Positions 33,414 through 41,996 of a stretch of 58,038 nucleotides of DNA are shown piece by piece. The position numbers and the translations under genes were made by a program. How positions within the stretch are numbered: position 1 is the first letter of the stretch; every line of letters starts with the position of its first letter. Source of the DNA: Chloroflexaceae bacterium (GTDB taxonomy: Bacteria > Chloroflexota > Chloroflexia > Chloroflexales > Chloroflexaceae); NCBI GenBank assembly GCA_028282325.1, contig JANQID010000093.1, positions 1 to 58,038 on the forward strand, given 5' to 3'. Below the pieces are notes generated by a model, which was not told the DNA's origin, searched no databases, and saw nothing but the letters and a program-made list of their open reading frames with translations.

Positions 33414-33442
33414 ATTGTAGAAAGGTATCCAGGGGTTGTCAA
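33414..33442 (-). promoter_or_regulatory. selC promoter, placed for transcription from the first tRNA base
   Basis: Minus-strand TTGACA at 33437-33442, a 17-base spacer and TACAAT at 33414-33419. The spacing from the -10 box to the tRNA 5' G (33406) is seven bases, which is where transcription is expected to start. Confidence 0.85.
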
Positions 33443-33517
33443 GGACGCGCCGACATCGCAACCAGAAGCTTCACCCAATGCACAGCAACGCCCCTGATTC
33501 GGTGGACAGCGGGCAAG

Positions 33518-33763
33518 TTACAAGCGGAAGAAATCGACCACCTTATCGCGCTCTTCCTCGCTAGGCATCATCTCGATGAACGACACCCGATGCCAGGGAA
33601 ACAGCACATACTGCACCCCCGCCGCCAGATACGGCACATCCTTGCCGTCGCGTTTGCGCATATTCGACACCTTGATAAACGCATCGGACGGCTGCGGATC
33701 CTGCTCCAGATCGGCCAGCACCGGATCCTCGCCGACAATATGCAGAATAACCGTTTTTGCCAC
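33518..33763 (-). CDS. conserved hypothetical small protein
   Basis: An 81-residue soluble protein (VILHIVGEDPVLADLEQ, then DVPYLAAGVQYVLFPWHRVSFIEMMPSEEE). It uses a GTG start at 33763 with AAGGAG seven bases upstream. The strand pattern and the 'ADLEQ' helix suggest a small Sm- or SH3-like fold, but no family is firmly recognised. It lies downstream of the FHA gene on the same strand, 144 bases away, so it may be the last gene of the kinase/phosphatase operon. Confidence 0.7.
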   Translation of the reverse strand: MAKTVILHIVGEDPVLADLEQDPQPSDAFIKVSNMRKRDGKDVPYLAAGVQYVLFPWHRVSFIEMMPSEEERDKVVDFFRL

Positions 33764-33907
33764 GGATATGCTCCTTCGTGTGAAATCTTAAAACCCGTCA
33801 GGTGCAACGTTCCAGACCTGCCAAACATCTCCGTTCACATGTTGTCGCACCTGATGAGGTTTCCTCATCGCTCACAAACACGCTTCTACACTGTCAACCG
33901 ATTGTCA

Positions 33908-34414
33908 CTATTCCAGCTCAATGCGCAAGACCAGCGTACCAAACGCCAACTCATCGCCGTGGCGAAGCGGAACGGGAGTATGCGGCTTACACGGACGTTC
34001 ATTAACAAACGTGCCGTTCGCGCTGCCCAGATCCTCGATGACATACGTACCGTTGCGCGACACAAGGATGGCGTGGCGGCGTGACACGCCCGCTTCATAC
34101 CCGCCGTCAAGACCGAGATCGACATCGGGATAGATGCCGCGCGCATTGTCTTTGCGCCCGATCAACAGATCCTCACTGGCATCCAACGTCATGCGCCGGC
34201 CGCTGTCTATCACCACCAGGCAGATAGTATAGCGCTGGGGCGGCGCATGACGAGCTCTCTGGAACGCCGAAACGTCAGAAGCCGGATCAGGCAAGCCAGT
34301 CGCAAGCGATGCAGTCGATTCGCGCCTATGACCGGTGATCAGGCTAGCCCCACACTCTGAACAGAAGATCGCCCCCTCAAGTTGTTTCGCGTTACAATGC
34401 CGACACGTCTGCAT
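33908..34414 (-). CDS. FHA domain protein with N-terminal zinc ribbon
   Basis: A 168-residue protein. A zinc ribbon (Cys4, Cys7, Cys18, Cys21) is followed by a linker and an FHA domain from about residue 62, with the phosphothreonine-binding residues in place: GR at 86-87, SRRHA at 111-115 and ANGTFVN around 132-138. FHA domains bind phosphothreonine. With kinase, PP2C and VWA genes directly upstream on the same strand, it is probably a reader of the kinase's substrates or of the kinase itself (inference). ATG 34414 has AGAGGCG upstream. Confidence 0.92.
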   Translation of the reverse strand: MQTCRHCNAKQLEGAIFCSECGASLITGHRRESTASLATGLPDPASDVSAFQRARHAPPQRYTICLVVIDSGRRMTLDASEDLLIGRKDNARGIYPDVDLGLDGGYEAGVSRRHAILVSRNGTYVIEDLGSANGTFVNERPCKPHTPVPLRHGDELAFGTLVLRIELE

Positions 34415-34425
34415 CGATTGCGCCT

Positions 34426-35700
34426 CTAGACTTCCCGCTCACGGCTGATATCGCCGCGACCGACCAAGCCGCGCGTGCCATATTTGATCCGCTTGCGACC
34501 CTCCGCCGTTGCGTGTCCTGAAAGCAACAGTTGGGTGGCTTCTTCCTGCACCGTGCGCGCCAGATCCACCTCGCCGGCGTCGAAGAGGCGCGTCCCGGCC
34601 ATCTGCAATCGGCGCGTGGCCTCCTCAATATGGCCAGACTCGGCCTCCTGCCAGGCGCTGGCCTGCAACCGATAGGCCACCAGCCGCTCCAGCCAGTGCT
34701 TGACCGTTGGATCAACTTTATACTCAACCTCTGCGGCAGGGTGAACGGGAATCCGTACAACGAGTTCGCCATATTGATCGCGCAGATTTGCGCCGGGGAG
34801 GTCATAATGCAGGCGCAGACGCAATAGCGGCTGCGAGCCGACGGGAAGCTGAGGAACGACAACTTCGATCAAGAAAGCGTGGACATCGTTTTGGGGCCAA
34901 TCGCCCAGATTGGCGACCCACACCTGATCTTTTTCTTCCGCAGCCTGCGTGGAGGCGATGAACGGTTGGACACGATCAAGCGAGCGCAGCGTAGCGCCGG
35001 GACGCAGCTCGGCGCGCAAGCGAACGCTCTGAGCGAAAACCGAATGCATTCGCTCAACCTCATCATGAAAGATCTCGGTAATTTCGGTGGCGGAGGTAAT
35101 GTATTGAGTGCGACTATTTTCGCGCGCAGCCATCGTTTCGAGCAGGTCTTCATTCCATTCATCGCCGATGCCGAGCGCGGTCAGACCAATCGAGCGACTC
35201 TGGGCCCGGCGAGCGAAATCGACGCAGCGACTCTCATCGCCATAGGTACGGCCATCGGTGAGCAAGAGGATACGGCTGACACTCTGAGCAAGCATCGGGC
35301 GCTGCAGCTCTTGCAAAGCCAGAGCCATGCCCGTAGCCATCTCGGTGCCGCCAGCAGCCTCAATCCGAGTAATCGTACGCTTCAGGTCAGCTTTGTTGCG
35401 TACTCGCTGCGAAGGGATAACCACATCCGCGCGGTCATTGAACGTCACCAGCGAAAAATAATCGGCCTCGCCCAGTTGATCGACGATGCGCTGGGTGGCG
35501 TCTTTCACCTGCATCAAACGTTCGCCACGCATTGACGAGCTGCGATCAATCACCAGGCAGAGATTGAGCGGCAGCTTTGGCATCGTGGCAACAGCGCCCT
35601 TAGCCTTCGCTTCGAGCAACACATAGAGCAATTGCGGTTCGCTACTCTCTGGAATCTCCATACGGCTGAGGGTCGAACGCAACTGGATTTCCGCACTCAT
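34426..35700 (-). CDS. VWA domain protein
   Basis: A 424-residue soluble protein. The von Willebrand A domain occupies about residues 45-215, with MIDAS residues in IDRSSSM (Asp52, Ser54, Ser56) and further in TGGT-like AAGGTEMATG and LLTDGRTYGD. C-terminal parts are a beta-rich segment and a helical end (HWLERLVAYRLQASAWQEAESGHIEEATRRL). Start ATG overlaps the PP2C stop by one base (TGATG), so the two are coupled. VWA proteins in such operons mediate protein-protein contacts; the target is unknown. Confidence 0.93.
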   Translation of the reverse strand: MSAEIQLRSTLSRMEIPESSEPQLLYVLLEAKAKGAVATMPKLPLNLCLVIDRSSSMRGERLMQVKDATQRIVDQLGEADYFSLVTFNDRADVVIPSQRVRNKADLKRTITRIEAAGGTEMATGMALALQELQRPMLAQSVSRILLLTDGRTYGDESRCVDFARRAQSRSIGLTALGIGDEWNEDLLETMAARENSRTQYITSATEITEIFHDEVERMHSVFAQSVRLRAELRPGATLRSLDRVQPFIASTQAAEEKDQVWVANLGDWPQNDVHAFLIEVVVPQLPVGSQPLLRLRLHYDLPGANLRDQYGELVVRIPVHPAAEVEYKVDPTVKHWLERLVAYRLQASAWQEAESGHIEEATRRLQMAGTRLFDAGEVDLARTVQEEATQLLLSGHATAEGRKRIKYGTRGLVGRGDISREREV

Positions 35701-36851
35701 CAGGGTTGCCTTTCCGTTACAGGCAACGTCACCACAACAGACGAGATATTATCCTCGCCTCCAGCCATATTGGCCAGATCAATCAACGCGTTGCAGGCTT
35801 CCTGGGGATAGACATATCGCGCCAGGGTTTGCCGCAGGCGTTCTTCATCAACCATTCCCCACAACCCATCGCTGCAAAGCAGGATGTGGGTCGCGGCTCC
35901 CAACTTTGTATGAGCATAGTCAACTTCGATATCCGGCTGCTGACCGATGGTACGATAGAGATGGCTGCGCAGCGGATGCTCGCGCGCCTCCGCGGGATCG
36001 AGTTGGCCGAGTTGGATCAGCCGGCCCACCGTCGAATGATCGTCGGTAAGCAGGCGCAATCGACCACGATCGAGCAGATAGGCGCGCGAATCGCCGACAT
36101 GCGCGATGTGCAACGAGCCGCCAAGCAGCAAAGCGGCAGTGCAAGTCGTCCCCATATCGGACTCGGTTTGCTGCGCCTGATCCCAGATTACCGTATTGGC
36201 CTTTTGCAGCGCATCGATCATCAGTTGTTGCAATGATTCGGTTAGGGCATCATCAAGCGCCGGCAGCATCAAACGTGCCAGCACTGTGTGTGCAACGGCG
36301 CGAACGGCCAATCGACTGGCGACTTCGCCGTTCGTATGCCCGCCCATTCCATCGGCGACCACGAATAATCCCATCGGAACATCGGCGCTCTCACGCGGCA
36401 ACGTTGTAAGCAGCGCAAAGACGCTATCTTGATTGACTTGCCGCACCTTGCCAATATCACGGAGCACCGCAAAAGCAAGCCCTTGCAACGAGCGTTGTTC
36501 GTGCGTACGCGCTATGGCGTTCGGATCAAGCTGGCGCGTGCTATCGCGATCCTGACGCGGCGCATCAGAAGCTTCAGCATTGTCGGCGCCCGCATCTTCA
36601 TCAGCAGCATCCTGTTGTTCAGCCGAATACGCGCTATAGGGCGCAGTAGGAGAATCGTGCGTAGAAGCGGTGGAGGCTGGATTTGTCGCTTCGCGATCTG
36701 GCGACCCAAATTGCGCCTTATCAGAGGCCTCGGGATTTGCCAATGAAGACATCCGCGCCATCAACGCCGGGTCGTCAATTTCTGACAAAGGCGCAGTCTG
36801 CTGGTTGGGTGAAACTCTGCCAGCGCCAAGTTTTTCGCGCGAACTCGACAT
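35700..36851 (-). CDS. PP2C-family serine/threonine phosphatase
   Basis: A 383-residue protein with a 120-residue low-complexity acidic N-terminal extension, then a PP2C domain: NQDS at 140-143, VVADGMGGHTNGE around 165-176, VGDSRAYLL, LCSDGLW and GGEDNISSVV as the metal-binding aspartates in order. It dephosphorylates Ser/Thr and most likely opposes the kinase encoded 54 bases upstream (inference from adjacency). GGAG precedes ATG 36851. Confidence 0.95.
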   Translation of the reverse strand: MSSSREKLGAGRVSPNQQTAPLSEIDDPALMARMSSLANPEASDKAQFGSPDREATNPASTASTHDSPTAPYSAYSAEQQDAADEDAGADNAEASDAPRQDRDSTRQLDPNAIARTHEQRSLQGLAFAVLRDIGKVRQVNQDSVFALLTTLPRESADVPMGLFVVADGMGGHTNGEVASRLAVRAVAHTVLARLMLPALDDALTESLQQLMIDALQKANTVIWDQAQQTESDMGTTCTAALLLGGSLHIAHVGDSRAYLLDRGRLRLLTDDHSTVGRLIQLGQLDPAEAREHPLRSHLYRTIGQQPDIEVDYAHTKLGAATHILLCSDGLWGMVDEERLRQTLARYVYPQEACNALIDLANMAGGEDNISSVVVTLPVTERQP

Positions 36852-36905
36852 GGTTTATTGCTCCACATTGCTTGCTTGAACAGCCGATAATCTGAATCTT
36901 TACAA

Positions 36906-38870
36906 CTAACATTTCAACGCATAGATATGGTAATCCATTGAACCGATGTAGACGACGCCATCAGCAACATAAGGCGATGACACAATCGGCGCGCCAATTT
37001 CAAACTTCCAGATGAGCGCGCCGGAGTCGCTATCGAGACAGTAGACAAAACCATCCACCGCACCAAAATAGACCCGTCCATCCTCGATATATGGCGAGGA
37101 AGCGATCTGGCTGCCGGTTTCATATTTCCAGGCCAAGCGCCCGTTGCGCATTTCCAGAGCATAGAAATTGCCATCCACGCCGCCGAAACAGATCCGTTTC
37201 CCTGCTATCGCCGGCGACGAGTTCACATAGTGCCCCGTGCGATAACGCCACACCGGCCACCCGCCCTCGCTATCCAACGCATACATATGGTAGTCCATCG
37301 AGCCGACAAAAACCATCCCCTCACTACAGGTCGGACGTGAGATGATCGGTTGTTGGGTGCGCTGCTTCCAGCGTATTTTCCCTGTACGCACGTCAAGACA
37401 ATAGACATGGCCATCGTTGCCGCCGATATACACCGACGTCCCGTCGATACACGCCGACGAGCGAATAGGCATCCAAGTGCGATGCTGCCAGATCGGCTCG
37501 CCGCGCAGCCCGTCAATCGCATAGAAATGCTGATCATCAGAGCCGATAAATATGACGCGATCCTCTACCTGGGGAGAGGATCGTATCGGCTGTGAAGTTT
37601 GGAACGACCAGCGCAATGTGCCCTGACGATTATTGAGGGCATACACGGTTCCATCTTCCGAGCCTACAATAACAATATCTTGCCAGACGGCTGGCGATGA
37701 GCTAATTCCGCCCTGCGTCGGGTATTTCCAGCGGAACTCGCCTCGATTTATGTCAAGCGCGTACAGATTCGTATCATAACAGCCGACATACAACATACCA
37801 TTGCTGATGCAAGGCGAGGAGCGAACTTCGTCCTCGCACTTAAACTTCCAGACCAACTCGACGCCTTTAGAGCCGCTCGGTGTGGCAACCGCCGCTCCGC
37901 CGCGCGGCCCGGAAGCGCTCCTTGCTATCGCGCGTTGCCCGCCGTCGCCGCCCGAAATATCCAGCAACGCCTGTTTCAACTCTTCAGCCGAAGTCCATCG
38001 CGCGATCATATCATATTCCAGCGCTTTCCCGATAATGGCTTCCAGTTCCGGGGATACCGACGGGTTAAACTGGCGGATCGGGCGCTCGTGGAAAGTAAAG
38101 GGCGTTTCGAGCCGCGGGTCGCTGCCGGACAGCAGGTGGTGCATCGTCGCCCCAAGCGCGTAGAGGTCGCTCTGGGGCTCAGCGACGCCGCGATATTGCT
38201 CCGGCGGGGAGTAGCCTTCGGTGCCGATCATCGTGCCTTTGCGATCGCCCTGGGTAAAGTTCCGGGCAATGCCAAAGTCTATCAGCACGATCCGATCATT
38301 TTCCAGAACCATTACGTTGGAAGGCTTCATATCGCGGAACACGATCGGCTCCGGCTCGTGTTGATGCAGGTAGCTCAAGACATCACAAACCTGGACGGCC
38401 CAATGCACGATCCGAGCTTCTTCCAGGGGCTGACGAGATTTATCAAGCACGGTTTCGAGATCTTGACCCGGCACCAGTTCCAGAATGAGGTACACGCGGC
38501 CTTTCTCCTCGAAAAAATCGTAGACGCGCGGTATCGCCGGGTGGTGCAAAGTCGCGAGGAGCCCCGCCTCGCGCTCAAAGTTTCTCAGGCTCAGCATACG
38601 GGTTTGCGAATCCGGCGCATTCTGGGCCATTTCTTTAATTGCACACAAGCGCACAACGTCTTTAAACCGGAGATCGCGCCCGCGGTAGACGATACTCATT
38701 CCGCCGACACCAAGCAAGCCTTCGATCAGATAGCGCTCCTGGAGCACAGCGCCGGTCGGAAGCGTCTGGGGAGCGCTCATATCGGTCAGATCCTGGGACT
38801 GATCAGTATCGGCAGGTTTGGATGCGGGCGACATTTGCTTGGTTGAGCCGACCTTTTTGAGCAACCCCAT
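36906..38870 (-). CDS. serine/threonine protein kinase with C-terminal PQQ-like beta-propeller
   Basis: A 654-residue PknB-type kinase. Residues 46-305 form the kinase domain: glycine loop GVGGMS, Lys79 in AIKE, FRDMKPSN with Asp180, DFG at 198-200 and an activation loop ending GYSPPEQ. Residues 338-654 are eight WD-like PQQ repeats (WKF, WKY, WSF, WQH, WKQ, WRY, WKY and WKF followed by SSP and YxGxxDxxxYAL). There is no membrane helix between them, so both halves appear cytoplasmic. The catalytic loop has FRD in place of HRD. Usual PknB sensors are extracellular, so the propeller may bind an intracellular ligand or partner. First gene of the kinase-PP2C-VWA-FHA operon; GAGGTGAAG precedes ATG 38870. 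Confidence 0.95.
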   Translation of the reverse strand: MGLLKKVGSTKQMSPASKPADTDQSQDLTDMSAPQTLPTGAVLQERYLIEGLLGVGGMSIVYRGRDLRFKDVVRLCAIKEMAQNAPDSQTRMLSLRNFEREAGLLATLHHPAIPRVYDFFEEKGRVYLILELVPGQDLETVLDKSRQPLEEARIVHWAVQVCDVLSYLHQHEPEPIVFRDMKPSNVMVLENDRIVLIDFGIARNFTQGDRKGTMIGTEGYSPPEQYRGVAEPQSDLYALGATMHHLLSGSDPRLETPFTFHERPIRQFNPSVSPELEAIIGKALEYDMIARWTSAEELKQALLDISGGDGGQRAIARSASGPRGGAAVATPSGSKGVELVWKFKCEDEVRSSPCISNGMLYVGCYDTNLYALDINRGEFRWKYPTQGGISSSPAVWQDIVIVGSEDGTVYALNNRQGTLRWSFQTSQPIRSSPQVEDRVIFIGSDDQHFYAIDGLRGEPIWQHRTWMPIRSSACIDGTSVYIGGNDGHVYCLDVRTGKIRWKQRTQQPIISRPTCSEGMVFVGSMDYHMYALDSEGGWPVWRYRTGHYVNSSPAIAGKRICFGGVDGNFYALEMRNGRLAWKYETGSQIASSPYIEDGRVYFGAVDGFVYCLDSDSGALIWKFEIGAPIVSSPYVADGVVYIGSMDYHIYALKC

Positions 38871-39047
38871 ACTTCACCTCGAACTATAGCACTATTGTGA
38901 TCGTTAGAAACTGGAACCGGCGTACGACAATTGGCTTGCGGATCAGTGTGCAGGGCAAACAACGTAATACATGAAGTGTGTCTTATTATAGTGACTAAGC
39001 CGCTGCATAGCAACTCTTTTTTTCAATGACGCGCTTACAAGCCGCTG

Positions 39048-39093
39048 CCAGAGCATCCAACCAACGCCTGGAGCATGTTCCTGGATGCTCTGG
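39048..39093. other. 12-bp perfect inverted repeat in a divergent intergenic region
   Basis: CCAGAGCATCCA at 39048-39059 and its complement at 39082-39093 with a 22-base loop, between the kinase operon (minus) and the membrane protein (plus). The 38871-39172 spacer holds no gene; a TATAAT box is at 39140-39145. Confidence 0.6.
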
Positions 39094-39172
39094 ACGATCT
39101 ACTATACGCTATGCAAAAAGCCATCCGCCGAACATCATGTATAATACAGCAATTCTCCAAACTCAGGTTGGA

Positions 39173-39589
39173 ATGTCCGCTATGGCGCATATCGCACAGC
39201 TTCATGGACGCTTGCAGGTCACGATAATGGTGTTTATGCTGGTTATCGGCATATGGGGAATGGTCAACGTCGCCCGTCGCCAACCCATAACCCAGACCTA
39301 TAGCGCTATGCTGATAATCGGCGAATTGCTCTTCGTCGCCCAAGCGCTGCTCGGAGGCATATTGCTGCTGGCCGGCGCACTACCCGTGCAGTTGATGATG
39401 CACGTCATCTATGGTGTTGTCGGCGTGTTTATGCTTCCAACGGCGTTTGCACTCGCCCGTGCTCGCGCTGCGCCCTGGGATAGCCTGATCTATAGCCTGG
39501 CGTGCCTGTTGCTGGCCGGGATCGCTATTCGCGCCTGGGAAACGGCGACTGTCCTACCGTTCCTGTACCTCTTGGGAATGACGCTGTGA
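39173..39589 (+). CDS. hypothetical membrane protein (four helices)
   Basis: A 138-residue protein with four hydrophobic segments (VTIMVFMLVIGIWGMV, LLFVAQALLGGILLLAGA, VQLMMHVIYGVVGVFML, LIYSLACLLLAGIAI) and a short loop between them. ATG 39173 is used; 39182 is also possible, with AGGTTGG about 12 bases before the second. No family is recognised, although the pattern recalls DUF2306-like or cytochrome b561-like small proteins without conserved histidines. It precedes the carotenoid-type oxidoreductase by 36 bases. Confidence 0.7.
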   Translation: MSAMAHIAQLHGRLQVTIMVFMLVIGIWGMVNVARRQPITQTYSAMLIIGELLFVAQALLGGILLLAGALPVQLMMHVIYGVVGVFMLPTAFALARARAAPWDSLIYSLACLLLAGIAIRAWETATVLPFLYLLGMTL

Positions 39590-39625
39590 ACGTTGCAAGC
39601 TGCGCGTATACGTCAGAGTTGCGCT

Positions 39626-41167
39626 ATGCGTAAATATGATGCTCTGGTGATCGGCGCCGGCATCGGCGGTCTGACGGCAGCGGCGTTGTTGGCGCATAGC
39701 GGGCGCAGTGTACTGTTGCTCGAAGGCCACACCGAGCCGGGCGGCTGCGCTTCGTCGTTTCAACGCAAATGCCCCGACGCATCGGCCTATGTTTTTGATG
39801 TTGGCGCGACGCTTTTCGGCGGCTTCCAGCCCGGTGGCGCGCACACCTGGGTCGCCCAACGTCTCGGCGTTCGTTTTCCCGTCGTTCCGGTAGAACCGGC
39901 AATGCAGGTCTGGCTGCCTGATCGTGTGGTGACGCGCTATGGCAATGCGGCGCGTTGGCGCTCCCATCGTCGCCAGGTCTTCGCAGAGCAAGCGGAGCAG
40001 GCCGAGCGCTTCTGGCGCCGCCAGGAGCAGATAGCTGACATTGCATGGCGTTTTGCCACCCGTCATCCGCCTATGCCGCCCGAAACCGGCCCCGATCTGC
40101 TGCACATGGCCGGCGCAGTACGCCCCGATACATTCGCCTTGCTACCCCACATGGGACGCACCGTCGGTCACGAGTTGCGCCGCATCGGCATCACCGACCG
40201 GGCGTTGCGCACGTTCATCGATGCACAACTGCTGATCAGCGCGCAGGTAATCGCCGATGAATGCGCGTGGCTGTATGGCAGCGTCGCGCTGGATCTTGCG
40301 CGCCAGGGAGTCTTCTATGCCGAAGGCGGAGCCTGGAGTATCGCCCGCACCTTGGCTGACGCATTCATCCGCGACGGCGGCGACCTGCGCTATCGCACCT
40401 GGGTCACGAAGATCCTCGTCGAGCATAGGCGCGCCGTCGGGGTGCAGACCGATCATGACGAACAATTCTTCGCGCGCCACATTATCGCCAATGTAACGCT
40501 GCACGATATTCGGAACCTGTTAGGAGACACCGCGCCGCGCGCGCTCCGGCGAACAGCCGAACGGTTGCCCGATGGATGGAGCGCATTTATGCTCTATCTT
40601 GGCATTGACGAGCAGGTCATCCCGCCGAATTTCTGCACCCATCACCAGATCATCGTCGATGATACCGCGCCGCCGGGTGAAGGCAACAGCGTATTTCTCT
40701 CGCTTAATCCAGCATTCGACGCCATTCGCGCGCCGAGCGGTCAGCGAGCGTTGACCGTCTCGACCCACACACGCACCCAGGCCTGGCAAGATGCCCGACA
40801 ACAGGGACGCGCGGCATATGTCGAACGCAAAGACGCGATGAGCAAACGTGTTCTTGATACGATCGAACGCGCGCTGCCGGATATACGCAAGCACATTCGC
40901 TTTATGCAAAGCGGCACGCCGGTTACATTCCAGCGCTATACGCACCGCGATCGCGGTATGGTCGGCGGATTAGGCCAGAGCCTGGAGCAAAGCGGATTCG
41001 CCAGCATCGGCATTCGCGCGCCACGCATCCCCGGCCTCTGGCTTGTCGGCGACAACACGTTCCCCGGGCAAAGCACCGCCGCCGTGACGCAAAGCGGCAT
41101 CCGGGTCTGGCAAGAGGTTCTGCGGGCCTTGCAACGCACAGATCGGCGAACTAGAGGGAATCAATAA
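39626..41167 (+). CDS. NAD(P)/FAD-dependent oxidoreductase, carotenoid desaturase (CrtD-like) type
   Basis: A 513-residue flavoprotein of the phytoene desaturase superfamily. The N-terminal ALVIGAGIGGLTAAALLAHSGRSVLLLEGHTEPGGCASSF is the dinucleotide-binding motif, and the C-terminal RIPGLWLVGDNTFPGQSTAAVTQSGIRVWQ is the typical FAD-contact ending. This group contains CrtD/CrtI desaturases and retinol-saturase-like enzymes, so a role in carotenoid processing is likely. No other carotenoid gene is nearby. ATG 39626 is preferred over an upstream TTG at 39593. The tail overlaps the convergent hydrolase gene by 17 bases. Confidence 0.85.
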   Translation: MRKYDALVIGAGIGGLTAAALLAHSGRSVLLLEGHTEPGGCASSFQRKCPDASAYVFDVGATLFGGFQPGGAHTWVAQRLGVRFPVVPVEPAMQVWLPDRVVTRYGNAARWRSHRRQVFAEQAEQAERFWRRQEQIADIAWRFATRHPPMPPETGPDLLHMAGAVRPDTFALLPHMGRTVGHELRRIGITDRALRTFIDAQLLISAQVIADECAWLYGSVALDLARQGVFYAEGGAWSIARTLADAFIRDGGDLRYRTWVTKILVEHRRAVGVQTDHDEQFFARHIIANVTLHDIRNLLGDTAPRALRRTAERLPDGWSAFMLYLGIDEQVIPPNFCTHHQIIVDDTAPPGEGNSVFLSLNPAFDAIRAPSGQRALTVSTHTRTQAWQDARQQGRAAYVERKDAMSKRVLDTIERALPDIRKHIRFMQSGTPVTFQRYTHRDRGMVGGLGQSLEQSGFASIGIRAPRIPGLWLVGDNTFPGQSTAAVTQSGIRVWQEVLRALQRTDRRTRGNQ

Positions 41168-41996
41168 AATCCAGGGCGGCCTGCGCGACTGCCTGGGGCT
41201 GCTCAAACGGGATCATATGCCCGCCATCGAGTTCAACGAACCGGGCATGCGGCAAGAGGCGTTGCAGTTGCGTCCATGTGCGGTCAATGATCAGATCCGA
41301 CATCGCGCCGCGGATGAACAATATCGGCAGCCGTACGCGCGTAACTGCATCCCACGTATCGATCGGTACAAGCGAAAAAATGCGGCTCTCCCACTCACGC
41401 GACCAGGTCAGGGTCATACCGCCATTGCCATTGGGGCGCAATCCGCCTTCAATATACCCCGCGAGCGAATCCGGCGTCATATGCGCGAAGACGCCGCGCC
41501 CGCGATAATGGTTCAGCGCCGCATCGGCGCTCGTGAAATGGAAGCGCCGGCGTGCAGCGCTGCGCGCCAGCGGTATATGCCGCTGTAAGCGAAGATTTCG
41601 CATCAGCCAGATGATCGGCAGCATGCGACGAGGCATAAAGACCGGATCGATGAGAATCAGGGCGCGGAAAAGCTCAGGCTGCCGCAACGCCGCAAACAAC
41701 GTCATAATGCCGCCCAACGAATGTCCCAGGCCCACAGCCGGGCTGCCGGGCGCAAGCTGCGCGAGATCGTGCAACAGATCATTCGCCAGATCGTGCCAGC
41801 TCGTGATCTCCTGCGGATGGCCATTCGTCCAGAGCGGTCGTCCACGGTAGCCCAGAACGCGCATCCGCTCTGCCAGAGCATGCGCCAGCGGTCGGTAAGC
41901 TTCAGGCGGGAAGCCATTCGCCGTGGCAAGGTGGAGCAGCGAGCCATCCCCGCCAAAGTCAACGTAGCGGTTGACTGCAATGTTTACGTCGATCAT
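41151..41996 (-). CDS. alpha/beta-fold hydrolase
   Basis: A 281-residue hydrolase with nucleophile elbow GLGHSLGGIM, an oxyanion segment LATANGFPPEAYRPLA, an acidic residue after FIRGAMSDL and the catalytic His in LDGGHMIPFEQP. ATG 41996 has AGGTGG upstream and overlaps the GH13 stop as ATGA, so the two genes are coupled; an upstream start at 42095 would overlap the glucanase by 100 bases. Substrate unknown; coupling to a glucanase suggests ester or lactone processing of sugars only as a guess. Confidence 0.88.
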   Translation of the reverse strand: MIDVNIAVNRYVDFGGDGSLLHLATANGFPPEAYRPLAHALAERMRVLGYRGRPLWTNGHPQEITSWHDLANDLLHDLAQLAPGSPAVGLGHSLGGIMTLFAALRQPELFRALILIDPVFMPRRMLPIIWLMRNLRLQRHIPLARSAARRRFHFTSADAALNHYRGRGVFAHMTPDSLAGYIEGGLRPNGNGGMTLTWSREWESRIFSLVPIDTWDAVTRVRLPILFIRGAMSDLIIDRTWTQLQRLLPHARFVELDGGHMIPFEQPQAVAQAALDFIDSL

